Assembly: GCA_018222965.1 (NCBI GenBank)
Contig: JAAEZH010000001.1
Location: 222,677 to 286,676 of the forward strand
Direction: 5' to 3'
Source of the DNA: Bacteroidota bacterium
GTDB lineage: Bacteria > Bacteroidota > Bacteroidia > Chitinophagales > Saprospiraceae
DNA length: 64,000 nt
Every line of letters begins with the position of its first letter. Position 1 is the stretch's first letter. Below the pieces are notes generated by a model. That model ran no database searches. It was not told where the DNA came from and saw only the letters and a program-made list of their open reading frames with translations. Positions 54,982 to 63,662 of the stretch are shown here, one piece after another. The position numbers were made by a program, and so were the translations under genes.

Positions 54982-56268
54982 TTAGAATCCAAATAAGCGC
55001 GGCAGCCACAAACTCAGGCCAGGTACATAAGTCACGATCATCAGCGCCACAAGCATGGCTAAAAACAAGGGCAAAAGGGGCCTTACGACTTTTTGTATGG
55101 TCGTGCCGGCCACGCCGACCCCAATAAATAAGACCGATCCCACCGGCGGCGTACACAATCCGATACAGAGGTTCAGAATCATGATGATCCCAAAATGGGT
55201 TGGGTCCATTCCCAGGCTGGTAACCACGGGAAGGAAAATCGGGGTGAAAATCAAAACCGCCGGAGTCATGTCCATGAAAATCCCTACAAACAAGAGCGTC
55301 AGGTTGATGATCAGCAGAATGACAAATTTGTTATCGCTGACCGACAACAGCAGCTCGGTAATGTTTTGAGGGATGTTTTCGTAAGCCATGATCCAGGACA
55401 TACTCATGGATGTACCAATCAGCAGCATTACGATGGCGGTGGTACCGGCAGATCCCAAAAAGACTTTGGGCAAATCCTTCAGGGAAATTTCCTTATAGAT
55501 GAAGGTGAGCACCAGGCAATACAAAACAGCTACGGCCGAAGCCTCCGTGGCTGTAAAGAACCCGGCTACGATTCCACCGATTACCACGATCAGCAAAAAG
55601 AGACTCGGCAAAGCATCCACAAAGGTGCGCAGGACTTCTTTTAGCTTGGTACGTTCACCTGCCGGAAACTTGCGATACCTGGACCAAATGGCTGCCACTG
55701 TCATCAACAGCAAGCCCGTGATGATGCCGGGTAAATAGCCCGCCAGGAACAAGGCCGCAATCGATACACCTCCACTCGCCAGAGAGTACACAATCAGGAT
55801 ATTACTCGGTGGAATGATCAGACCGGTGGTCGATGAAGTAACATTGACCGCCGCTGCAAACTCTTTGGAATATCCTTCCTCTTCCATGTGCTTACCAAGC
55901 ATGGTACCCAGCGCAGAGGCTGCAGCAACAGCAGATCCGGAGATCGCACCAAAAAGCATGGCTGCAATGATGTTTACATGTGCCAGTCCGCCGGGTAAGG
56001 ATCCTACCAAGGCTTTCGCGAATGATATGAGCCTTCGGGCTATACCGCCTCGATTCATTATCTGCCCGGCCAGTACAAAAAACGGAATGGCCAGCAGGGC
56101 AAAACTGTCGAGACCGGTTGCCATTCGCTGGGCCACTGTGGTAAAGGCCGGAATGAGCGGGACACTTACCAGCATCGTACATACACTACTGATACCAATA
56201 CTCCAGGCAATCGGCACACCGATGGAGAGCAGGATCAAAAAACTGAGTACAAGTATGAGAATTTCCAT
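54982..56268 (-). CDS. dctM: TRAP transporter large permease (DctM)
   Basis: This is the 12-helix membrane subunit of a tripartite ATP-independent transporter; it drives solute uptake with the Na+ gradient. 428 aa. Signatures are SFLILLSIGVPIAWSIG, FFVLAGQIMNRGGIARRL, VNVTSSTTGLIIPPSN and LNLCIGLCTPPVGSVLF. Neighbours imply D-galacturonate (or unsaturated product) as substrate. The large and small subunits are separated by a PL1 gene, which is unusual since dctQ and dctM are normally adjacent or fused. Confidence 0.95.
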   Translation of the reverse strand: MEILILVLSFLILLSIGVPIAWSIGISSVCTMLVSVPLIPAFTTVAQRMATGLDSFALLAIPFFVLAGQIMNRGGIARRLISFAKALVGSLPGGLAHVNIIAAMLFGAISGSAVAAASALGTMLGKHMEEEGYSKEFAAAVNVTSSTTGLIIPPSNILIVYSLASGGVSIAALFLAGYLPGIITGLLLMTVAAIWSRYRKFPAGERTKLKEVLRTFVDALPSLFLLIVVIGGIVAGFFTATEASAVAVLYCLVLTFIYKEISLKDLPKVFLGSAGTTAIVMLLIGTSMSMSWIMAYENIPQNITELLLSVSDNKFVILLIINLTLLFVGIFMDMTPAVLIFTPIFLPVVTSLGMDPTHFGIIMILNLCIGLCTPPVGSVLFIGVGVAGTTIQKVVRPLLPLFLAMLVALMIVTYVPGLSLWLPRLFGF

Positions 56269-56298
56269 GGCTAATCTTTTGCTGTCTAAAGCTGCTGA

Positions 56299-58173
56299 TT
56301 ACAACTTCACGAAAGTTTGTACGGCTGTCGCCGAATCTGTTTTAATCCGGCAGAGATAGCTTCCTTTCGAAAGGCCATTCAGCGAAAGCATAAAACTTTG
56401 TCTTCCGGCCATAGTCATCTCTTCCTCCTGTACCAGCATCCTTTTGCCGGTCAGGTCCAAAATTTCAATGCGCAAGGGGGTTGCTTCCGGCAATTGAAGG
56501 CTCAAATTGAGCTCGTCGAAAGTCGGATTGGGAAACAGTCCCAGCTGCATATCGTATGCTCCCTGCTCGGAAGCGCTAAGGGGAGAACCTCCTGTAAGAT
56601 CGTAAGGCACTTGTTCGGCTTCCGTCATGAAAGACAAATACTCATAGGGCACCTCCAATTCGCAGGTTGGTTCGGAGACGTAGCTGCTTTGCATGAAAAC
56701 GTTGTCGATCAATTGCATAAAGCCAACTTCATCGCTCATGTCGACGCGCACCGCATTGCTCACCTGAAAAAAGAAGTTGTTCTCGATCCGGACACAGGCA
56801 CCCATCCTCGGATTGATACCGTTGCTGCAGCTCTCATAATAGTTGTTGAAAATATGGGCTTTGCCAAAGCGGATTAAGGGCGTTCGACTGCCCAGATGCT
56901 CAAAGTAGTTGTGGTAAAAAGTGATGCGAATAGAGGTATCCTGGAAACTGTCGTCTCCCGAACTAATCAGGACAGCTTTAAAGTGGTCGTGAAAATGGCT
57001 GTTGGAAATAGTAATAAACCTGGATTCATTTTTAATGTCCATCAAGCCATCGTAATAGTCTGAATCGTGATCCAGATCGGTAAAGAACTCACAATTGTCG
57101 ATCCAAATGTGTTCTGATCCACCATTGATCTCGATGGCATCAAAGGTAACTACCTTCGAAAAAGTAAGATCGCGTATGATCACGTTTTCCGATCCATTAA
57201 TCTTAAAGCGAATGCCCTCCAGATGTGCTTCTTCATGGAGTCCCAGGAAGGTTTTGTTGGAGGCAATGTTTATTTGTCCGGTGCTCATGATGTATTGATC
57301 CACCGTAACCACATAAGGATTTGTGTCTTCCAGATAGGTTTTCAGCTCGGCAAAGTTGGTGGCTAAAACAGTATCTCCATACAACCCGCCGGTCATCAGG
57401 TAAGGCGTACCTGCATCGTCCTGTACGGTAGCGTAGCCCATAGCTCCGTCTTCCGCTTCTGTTCCATCGGGATAAAACAGGGCAGTTACATCTCCTCCGG
57501 CTTTAACCACAAAACTGTGGTCAGCATCCACGCTGGTTTCTGCACCTGACCAACTCTGGAAATAGTAGCCGCTATTGGCTTCCGCCGAAAGGCTAATCAT
57601 TTCCCCTTCTTCGTAAAAAGGTTTTACCGGTTCGTAGGATACAGTACCTGCATCGGGATCATTGGCTATTACATGGATGGAATAGGTCGGCAAACAGCTT
57701 ACAGCCATTGCGTTATCATCCAGGACCTCGAAATAGTCAATATTGGCCAGTCCGTTTGGAGATATAGAAACGAGGCGAACCTTGTTAACCCCTTCATTGA
57801 GCGGCAGGGTGATGGTATTTGTTTCCATCCAGTTGGTCCAGCTGCCCGTATGAAAGCAATTGACATCTACTCCGTCATAGACCTCATTTACCCAAAGTTC
57901 AGACAAGAGATCTCCGGCTCCTCCCCCGTTGGCAAAGCGCCATCTGAAAGAATATTCTCCGTCGGCGGGCACCTCAAAACTCCACAAGGCACTGGTTCCT
58001 TCTCCGGAATCTCCATTGAGATATCCATCTCCAGTATATCCTCCTACACCTGTGTCCAGGATACCGTCGATGGAGCAAAAGCCCGTTTCATTCTCCTGAA
58101 TGATTAATGACTGGGCTTTCACCACCAACGGCAAACCAAATAAAACCAATAGTATCGTAATTAAATGCTTCAT
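56299..58173 (-). CDS. pectate lyase (PL1) with CBM and T9SS sorting domain
   Basis: A large exported pectate lyase of 624 aa. The signal peptide ends VKAQ. A CBM6/CBM35-like jelly roll (about 25-155) follows, then a short bacterial repeat domain (about 160-240, with AGTVSYEPVKPFYEEGEMI). The PL1 beta-helix (about 255-530) has HIWIDNCEFF, Asp-rich DLDHDSDYYDGLMDIKNESRF for calcium, and RTPLIRFGKAHIFNNYY with the catalytic Arg. The T9SS sorting domain is at about 545-624 (LFPNPTFDELNLSLQL). The CBM may bind pectin or cell wall. It is placed between dctQ and dctM. Confidence 0.93.
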   Translation of the reverse strand: MKHLITILLVLFGLPLVVKAQSLIIQENETGFCSIDGILDTGVGGYTGDGYLNGDSGEGTSALWSFEVPADGEYSFRWRFANGGGAGDLLSELWVNEVYDGVDVNCFHTGSWTNWMETNTITLPLNEGVNKVRLVSISPNGLANIDYFEVLDDNAMAVSCLPTYSIHVIANDPDAGTVSYEPVKPFYEEGEMISLSAEANSGYYFQSWSGAETSVDADHSFVVKAGGDVTALFYPDGTEAEDGAMGYATVQDDAGTPYLMTGGLYGDTVLATNFAELKTYLEDTNPYVVTVDQYIMSTGQINIASNKTFLGLHEEAHLEGIRFKINGSENVIIRDLTFSKVVTFDAIEINGGSEHIWIDNCEFFTDLDHDSDYYDGLMDIKNESRFITISNSHFHDHFKAVLISSGDDSFQDTSIRITFYHNYFEHLGSRTPLIRFGKAHIFNNYYESCSNGINPRMGACVRIENNFFFQVSNAVRVDMSDEVGFMQLIDNVFMQSSYVSEPTCELEVPYEYLSFMTEAEQVPYDLTGGSPLSASEQGAYDMQLGLFPNPTFDELNLSLQLPEATPLRIEILDLTGKRMLVQEEEMTMAGRQSFMLSLNGLSKGSYLCRIKTDSATAVQTFVKL

Positions 58174-58183
58174 TTTTTTTCTT

Positions 58184-58684
58184 TTATGCAGGGGTGTTTT
58201 CTTCTCCCTGAACGTTCAATAAATCCATTTTTGCCACGGCCCGGATACTGTGCAGTTTGTAGTAAATAACCAGCAAACCACTAATTGGAACGATCCCGTA
58301 AACCAGTGTCATGGGTATGCGCAAAGCCGGAGATAACTGCCCAAGCACATAAGTGATATATATTAGGCGTAAGCCGCCAATCACCATCACTGCCAGTGCA
58401 AAAAGGATTACCACCATATTAATCAGGTAAAAAAGACGCTTCCGCGAATCCCCCTTTAGTTTTGGTAAAAGCAAATCTATAGCCAGGTGCATATTTTGCC
58501 CGGAGGCATATGCTGCTCCAAGGATACCAATCCAAATGAGCAGGAAACGGGCCAACTCTTCCGACCAACTCGCCTGACTTTCCAATGCATACCGGGTGAA
58601 TACGCCCCATAACACATCAGCCGTCATCAGCATCATCAAAAAGGCGAGGAAATACCCCAGGTATCTGTCAATTGTATTTTTCAT
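58184..58684 (-). CDS. dctQ: TRAP transporter small permease (DctQ)
   Basis: This is the four-helix partner of DctM, 166 aa, the normal length. Hydrophobic segments are at about 10-30, 50-67, 88-108 and 128-148. SWSEELARFLLIWIGILGAA and HLAIDLLLPKL match the family. It lies 20 nt after the DctP gene, in the same transcript. Confidence 0.93.
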   Translation of the reverse strand: MKNTIDRYLGYFLAFLMMLMTADVLWGVFTRYALESQASWSEELARFLLIWIGILGAAYASGQNMHLAIDLLLPKLKGDSRKRLFYLINMVVILFALAVMVIGGLRLIYITYVLGQLSPALRIPMTLVYGIVPISGLLVIYYKLHSIRAVAKMDLLNVQGEENTPA

Positions 58685-58704
58685 AGTCGCTTGTTTGAAG
58701 CAGC

Positions 58705-59682
58705 TTATTGCACTGCCTGAATCTCCTGAATCAGCTGATACATCTCCGGTTTATCTCGATAGGATTCAAAGATGTCTCTGGTCTTTTCTGCAAAGAGTTC
58801 TTTATTCGGCCGGATAATCTCAACACCGGCTTCCTGTACTTTCGCCAGGGCCTCGGCTTCGGCTTCCTGCCAAAGTTTGCGTTGGTAAACCGTTGCCTCA
58901 TAAGCTGCTTCCTGCAACCAGCCTTGTTCTTCGGCAGTCAGGCTGTTCCAGGCCACCGTACCAATCACCAGAATATCCGGAACGGCTGTGTGCTCATTGA
59001 GGGTATAGTATTTGCAAACTTCGTAGTGACGAGAGGTGTAAAAACTTGGCGGATTATTCTCTGCTCCGTCTACTACTCCTTGTTGTAAAGCCGTGTACAG
59101 CTCTCCCCAGGAAATGGGGGTTGGAGCCCCACCCAGCGAGCGCACCAGGTTCATGGCGGTAACACTTTCCTGTACCCGAATCTTTTGTCCATCCAGATCG
59201 GATGGTTTTTCTACCCGGGTTTTTGTATAAAAGGAACGGTATCCTGCGTCAAAGTAGGTAAGCCCTCTGAGCCAGTACTTACTTCCCTGAACCAGGAGGC
59301 GTTGGCCAATCTCTCCATCGAGGACATTATAGGTGTGCTCGCGGCTCTTAAAGATGTATGGCAGGCTAAACACCTGAATGTTTGGGGCAAAATTCTCCAT
59401 GACGGCTGCCGATACCTTGGTCATTGCCAGACTGCCTATTTGAAGGAGCTCCAGGCACTGTCGTTCGGTTCCCAGCTGCTGACTGGGATAAATCTCCAGT
59501 TTGAGTTCTCCGGCGGATTTTTCCGCCAGGCGTTCCGCCATAAACTCCATCCCTTTGTGCACCGGATGGGTATTGTCCAGCCCGTGTGCCAGCTTGAGAG
59601 ATTTGACGGTGGTAATTTCTTTACATCCGCTAAAAAGCAACGAAAGAAAAAGCACCGGTATCCAATAAAATCGATTGTCCAT
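58705..59682 (-). CDS. dctP: TRAP transporter substrate-binding protein (DctP), lipoprotein
   Basis: This periplasmic binding protein delivers solute to DctQM. 325 aa. The signal has a lipobox (LLFSGC), so it is membrane-anchored, unlike the soluble proteobacterial proteins. The fold includes HPVHKGMEFMAERLAEKS, the conserved Arg region LRGLTYFDAGYRSFYTKTR for carboxylate binding, GQKIRVQES, ELYTALQQGVVDGAENN and PDILVIGTVAWNSL. The carboxylate Arg suits a uronic acid. Together with UxaABC, the likely ligand is galacturonate. Confidence 0.95.
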   Translation of the reverse strand: MDNRFYWIPVLFLSLLFSGCKEITTVKSLKLAHGLDNTHPVHKGMEFMAERLAEKSAGELKLEIYPSQQLGTERQCLELLQIGSLAMTKVSAAVMENFAPNIQVFSLPYIFKSREHTYNVLDGEIGQRLLVQGSKYWLRGLTYFDAGYRSFYTKTRVEKPSDLDGQKIRVQESVTAMNLVRSLGGAPTPISWGELYTALQQGVVDGAENNPPSFYTSRHYEVCKYYTLNEHTAVPDILVIGTVAWNSLTAEEQGWLQEAAYEATVYQRKLWQEAEAEALAKVQEAGVEIIRPNKELFAEKTRDIFESYRDKPEMYQLIQEIQAVQ

Positions 59683-59704
59683 AATCCAGTTTTTTCGAGC
59701 TCAA

Positions 59705-60373
59705 CTACTTGCGTACTTCCCGAATGATTTCCAGGGCTTCTACCACCCGTGACTCGATAGCATCAAAGTCTCGTGATTTAAGCAATTCACCGCTGATTAG
59801 TTTGGAGCCCATTCCAACACAGGTAACCCCTGCATCAAACCAGGCCGACAGATTATCCCGCGTCGGTGAAACACCGCCTGTAGGCATAATGCGTGTCCAG
59901 GGTTGCGGTCCTTTAATTGCCTTTACAAAACCGGGTCCGTAGATGCCTCCGGGAAACAGTTTTACAATCTCACAGCCGAGCTCTTCGGCACGGGTGATCT
60001 CTGTTAGGCTGCCACAGCCTGGCGACCACAATACTTTGCGTCGGTTACAGGCAATAGCGATGTCTTCGCGCATCACCGGGGTTACCACAAAGTTGGCTCC
60101 CAGTTGCATGTACATTGCCGCAGTGCCTGCATCAGTTACAGATCCGACACCGAGCATCATTTCCGGCAGTTCTTCGGCACAAAACTTATTGAGTGCGCCA
60201 AAAACCTCGTGTGCGTAGTCGCCCCGGTTGGTAAATTCCAGGAGTCTTGCTCCTCCGGCATAACAAGCGCGGAGAACTTCCTTACCCAATTCAATGTCGG
60301 CATGGTAGAAGAGCGGGACCATGCCCTGCTCTTCCATTTTGTTTGCTACTTCAATTCTGCTAAATCTGGCCAT
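59705..60373 (-). CDS. eda: 2-keto-3-deoxy-6-phosphogluconate aldolase
   Basis: This class I aldolase splits KDPG into pyruvate and glyceraldehyde-3-phosphate, the last step of the pathway. 222 aa. Its Schiff-base Lys is in CEIVKLFPGGIYGPGFVKAI, the general base Glu in LLEFTNRGD, and GVGSVTDAGTAAMYMQLGA and MPTGGVSPT follow the family pattern. It lies 12 nt downstream of kdgK. Confidence 0.95.
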   Translation of the reverse strand: MARFSRIEVANKMEEQGMVPLFYHADIELGKEVLRACYAGGARLLEFTNRGDYAHEVFGALNKFCAEELPEMMLGVGSVTDAGTAAMYMQLGANFVVTPVMREDIAIACNRRKVLWSPGCGSLTEITRAEELGCEIVKLFPGGIYGPGFVKAIKGPQPWTRIMPTGGVSPTRDNLSAWFDAGVTCVGMGSKLISGELLKSRDFDAIESRVVEALEIIREVRK

Positions 60374-60385
60374 AGTTTTATATTC

Positions 60386-61423
60386 TTAGCGGCTTACGCG
60401 GCCACTTGCATCTCCTTTCATTAAAGTTTCAACCTCGGCTACTGTAGCCAAATTCGCATCTCCGTAAATGGTGTGCTTCAGGCAGGATGCTGCCACTGCA
60501 AAATCAAGGGCTTTTTGATCATCTTCCGGCCAGGTAAGTAAGCCGTAAATCAGTCCGCCCATGAAGCTGTCTCCCCCACCTACACGGTCAACGATGTGGG
60601 TAATTTGATAGGTTGGAGCCTCAAAAAGTGTTTTGCCATCATAAAGAACACCCGTCCAGCTATTGTGCGAAGCACTGATCGATCCACGGAGGGTCGTGAT
60701 CACCTTTTTAGCCCTTGGGAACATTTCCATCAATTGCTTCAGGACAGAGAGATAGGCTTCTCCCTCTACAGAACCGCCCTGTGTAACGTCGACGTTTTCC
60801 GGGTGCAGGCCAAAGTGCTTTTCTGCATCTTCTTCGTTGCCGAGGATGATATCACAGCATTCCACGAGAGCAGGCATAACCTCCCCGGGCTTTTTGCCAT
60901 ATTTCCACAGGTTCTTCCGATAATTCAGGTCGGTAGATACGGTAACGCCCATTTTATTGGCCGTCTGAACAGCTTCCAAACAGGCATCTGCAGCTCCCTG
61001 AGAAATAGCAGGTGTAATTCCGGTCCAGTGAAACCAGCCGGCGTCTTTAAATACTTCTTCCCAATCGATCATACCTGCTTCGATGCTTGCCATACCACTG
61101 TGGGCACGATCGTAAACGACCTTACTACCCCGGGCAACCGCACCAATTTCCAAAAAGTAAATCCCAAGGCGCTCGCCTCCGCGTATGATGTTAGAAGTAC
61201 CAACATTTCGCTTACGCATTTCCATCAGCGCACATTCCCCCAGGTCATTTTCCGGCAGGCGACTCACAAAATCTACGGGCAGACCGTAATTAGCCAGAGA
61301 TACAGCAACATTGCTTTCTCCGCCACCATATATTGCATCGAAGGATGCTGCCTGTGAAAACCGCAGCTTACCGGGCGGTGTCAGGCGCAACATGATTTCT
61401 CCGAAAGTCACAATCTTTTTCAT
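60386..61423 (-). CDS. kdgK: 2-keto-3-deoxygluconate kinase
   Basis: This PfkB-family sugar kinase phosphorylates KDG to KDPG. The start at 61423 (MKKIVTFGEIMLRL) replaces a TTG two codons upstream. Signatures are GGGESNVAVSLANYG at the N-terminus and the anion-hole/catalytic motif HIVDRVGGGDSFMGGLIYGLL. 345 aa, typical. It connects UxaA to Eda in the same operon. Confidence 0.94.
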   Translation of the reverse strand: MKKIVTFGEIMLRLTPPGKLRFSQAASFDAIYGGGESNVAVSLANYGLPVDFVSRLPENDLGECALMEMRKRNVGTSNIIRGGERLGIYFLEIGAVARGSKVVYDRAHSGMASIEAGMIDWEEVFKDAGWFHWTGITPAISQGAADACLEAVQTANKMGVTVSTDLNYRKNLWKYGKKPGEVMPALVECCDIILGNEEDAEKHFGLHPENVDVTQGGSVEGEAYLSVLKQLMEMFPRAKKVITTLRGSISASHNSWTGVLYDGKTLFEAPTYQITHIVDRVGGGDSFMGGLIYGLLTWPEDDQKALDFAVAASCLKHTIYGDANLATVAEVETLMKGDASGRVSR

Positions 61424-61465
61424 AATCAAAAACTTGTAATTAACTGAATAACAGTTTTTTAATTG

Positions 61466-62884
61466 TTAAAAATTAAAGTAACGCTTTGCGTTATTGCTGC
61501 ATATATCCTGTACGATCCCTCCAAGCAGATCGAAGTCTGCAGGAAGTTCTCCACGGTGTACTTCCTCTCCAATCAGATTACAAAGTACCCGGCGGAAGTA
61601 TTCGTGTCGAGGGAATGAGAGAAAGCTTCTACTGTCTGTAAGCATGCCAATAAAGCAGCTTAGCAGGCCCATGTTTGACAGGGCGTCGAGCTGTTTGATG
61701 ATTCCGTCCTTTTGATCGAGGAACCACCAGCCTGATCCAAATTGCATTTTACCACGAATAGATCCATCGTTGAAGTTGCCAATCATGGTGGCCATTACCT
61801 CATTGTCTCCTGGATTCAGGTTGTACAAAATGGTTTTGGCCAGATTGTCTTCAGTATCCAGTCTGTTTAGGAATTTGGCCAGTGCCGATGCTTGTTCAAA
61901 ATCGCCAATACTGTCGAATCCGGTATCCGGTCCCAACTGGCGCATCATGCGGCTGTTGTTGTTTCGAAGGGCTCCCAGGTGATATTGCTGGACCCAGCCT
62001 TTCTCAGAGTACATGACACCAAGGTGGTACAGAACGGCCGACATAAACACGCGAGCTTCATCGGGGCTTATGCCCTCTCCTCCCAGGCGCTTTTTCAGAA
62101 TGGCATCTGCCTGAGCATGGGTAAAGGCCTCTGCATAAACTTGCTCCAAACCGTGATCCGACAGGCGGCAACCGTGCTTATCAAAGAATTCAATACGATC
62201 TTTAAATGCAGCGAGCAGATCATCCAGGTTCCTGATTTCAATTGAGGCTGCTTTACCCAGTTTCTGCAAATAGTCTGTAAATCCGGCTGCCTCAATCAAA
62301 ATGCCTTTGTCCGGACGAAAAGCCGGAAGCAGTTTGATGTCAAATCCGTCTTCTTTTACCTGCCGGTGAAATTCCAGAGAATCAACCGGGTCATCGGTCG
62401 AGCACAGCACCTCTACGTTCATTTTGCGCAGCAGGTTTTGCGTACTAAAGTCAGAAGACTGCAGCATTTCTGTACACTGGTCGTAGATGCGGTCTGCTGA
62501 GTCGGCATTGAGCAATTCCGTAAGCCCGAAATAGCGCTTAAGCTCCATGTGTGTCCAGTGGAAAAGCGGATTACGAACCGTATAGGGTACCGTTTCTGCC
62601 CATTTGCGAAACTTCTCCCGGTCGGGTTTATTGCCGGTAATAAAATCTTCAGAAACCCCAATGGTACGCATGGCGCGCCATTTATAGTGGTCTCCGTTTA
62701 GCCATACTGCGGTCAGATTATCAAACTGCTTATCTGCCGCAATTTCATTGGGCGGCAGGTGGTTGTGATAATCGATAATAGGCATTTCCCTGGCGTAATC
62801 GTGATAGAGACGTATTGCTGCCCGGTTGTTGAGCAGGAAATTCTCATCGAGAAAAGGCTTAATATCCTGAATAGTATCTGGCAT
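61466..62884 (-). CDS. uxaC: uronate isomerase (glucuronate/galacturonate)
   Basis: This isomerase converts D-galacturonate to D-tagaturonate (and glucuronate to fructuronate). It is a 472-aa amidohydrolase-fold enzyme. Markers are MPIIDYHNHLPPNEIAAD (metal-binding HxH), NPLFHWTHMELKRYFG, LCSTDDPVDSLEFH and FLSFPRHEYFRRVLCNLIG. It is the first committed step, and the operon also carries uxaB and uxaA. No UxuA/UxuB is seen, so galacturonate is favoured. Confidence 0.97.
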   Translation of the reverse strand: MPDTIQDIKPFLDENFLLNNRAAIRLYHDYAREMPIIDYHNHLPPNEIAADKQFDNLTAVWLNGDHYKWRAMRTIGVSEDFITGNKPDREKFRKWAETVPYTVRNPLFHWTHMELKRYFGLTELLNADSADRIYDQCTEMLQSSDFSTQNLLRKMNVEVLCSTDDPVDSLEFHRQVKEDGFDIKLLPAFRPDKGILIEAAGFTDYLQKLGKAASIEIRNLDDLLAAFKDRIEFFDKHGCRLSDHGLEQVYAEAFTHAQADAILKKRLGGEGISPDEARVFMSAVLYHLGVMYSEKGWVQQYHLGALRNNNSRMMRQLGPDTGFDSIGDFEQASALAKFLNRLDTEDNLAKTILYNLNPGDNEVMATMIGNFNDGSIRGKMQFGSGWWFLDQKDGIIKQLDALSNMGLLSCFIGMLTDSRSFLSFPRHEYFRRVLCNLIGEEVHRGELPADFDLLGGIVQDICSNNAKRYFNF

Positions 62885-62893
62885 GAATACTCG

Positions 62894-63649
62894 TTATTTA
62901 TCTTTCAAAAATTGTACAATGGGGAGTTCCAGCTCGCGCATGCCCTGTGTGGCCAATTCGGCGAAAGCCATAGCTCCTTTCAGACTTAAATGGGTGTTGT
63001 CTGTTTTCCCTTCCGGGAATCGCGGAAATTCACCCGCCTCCACATGGAGGTATATTTCTTTAGAATCCTCTTCTCCCATTTCTCGGATGTAATTTTCAGT
63101 TAGAAGCTGCATATCCAGGAAGGGCACTTCCATATCTGCGGCCAACAATCGAACCACAAACGGATAGGCATCGTGGGTGTCGACCAACACACCGTGCTCA
63201 TTAAACTTCCTGCGCACGATGGATGAACACAAAACCGGATTAGCGCCGGCTGCGCGTGCCTCATTTACATAGTGCTCCAGATTGGACCGATAGGTAGAAT
63301 ACGGATTGGTGTAGCGTGCAGGATCCTTGTATTTGCTGTCGTTGTGCCCAAACTGGATGAAAACGTAGTCGCCAAACTTCAATTCGTCCAGGACTTTATC
63401 CCAATGCCCTTCCTCCCGAAAACTCTTTGAGCTTCGTCCGTTCAAAGCGTGATTTCGAATAAGGACTGCATCCGTAAAAAAGGTGTGCAGCAACTGCCCC
63501 CATCCTCTTTCGGGATTCACTTCCGGAGCATCCGGTTTGTCTGCCATCGTTGAATCCCCCACTAAATGAATGGTGAGTTGCTCCTTTTGTGGCAATACAA
63601 AAGCGGCAAACAGCCCAATAAAGATTAATGGAAACAGGCGACGGATCAT
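62894..63649 (-). CDS. rhamnogalacturonan acetylesterase-like enzyme (CE12, SGNH)
   Basis: This enzyme removes acetyl groups from rhamnogalacturonan. The ATG at 63649 (MIRRLFPLIFIGLF) gives a signal peptide; the TTG two codons earlier is unlikely. SGNH motifs: Ser in HLVGDSTMADKP, Gly/Asn in NHALNGRSSKSF and FIQFGHNDS, and the Asp-His pair in DNTHLSLKGAM. Family CE12 is favoured by length (251 aa) and context. It is periplasmic, with no T9SS domain. One WTTCGSCGAAW copy lies at 62957 (AFAEL). Confidence 0.9.
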   Translation of the reverse strand: MIRRLFPLIFIGLFAAFVLPQKEQLTIHLVGDSTMADKPDAPEVNPERGWGQLLHTFFTDAVLIRNHALNGRSSKSFREEGHWDKVLDELKFGDYVFIQFGHNDSKYKDPARYTNPYSTYRSNLEHYVNEARAAGANPVLCSSIVRRKFNEHGVLVDTHDAYPFVVRLLAADMEVPFLDMQLLTENYIREMGEEDSKEIYLHVEAGEFPRFPEGKTDNTHLSLKGAMAFAELATQGMRELELPIVQFLKDK

Positions 63650-63662
63650 ACTCAATTTGGGT

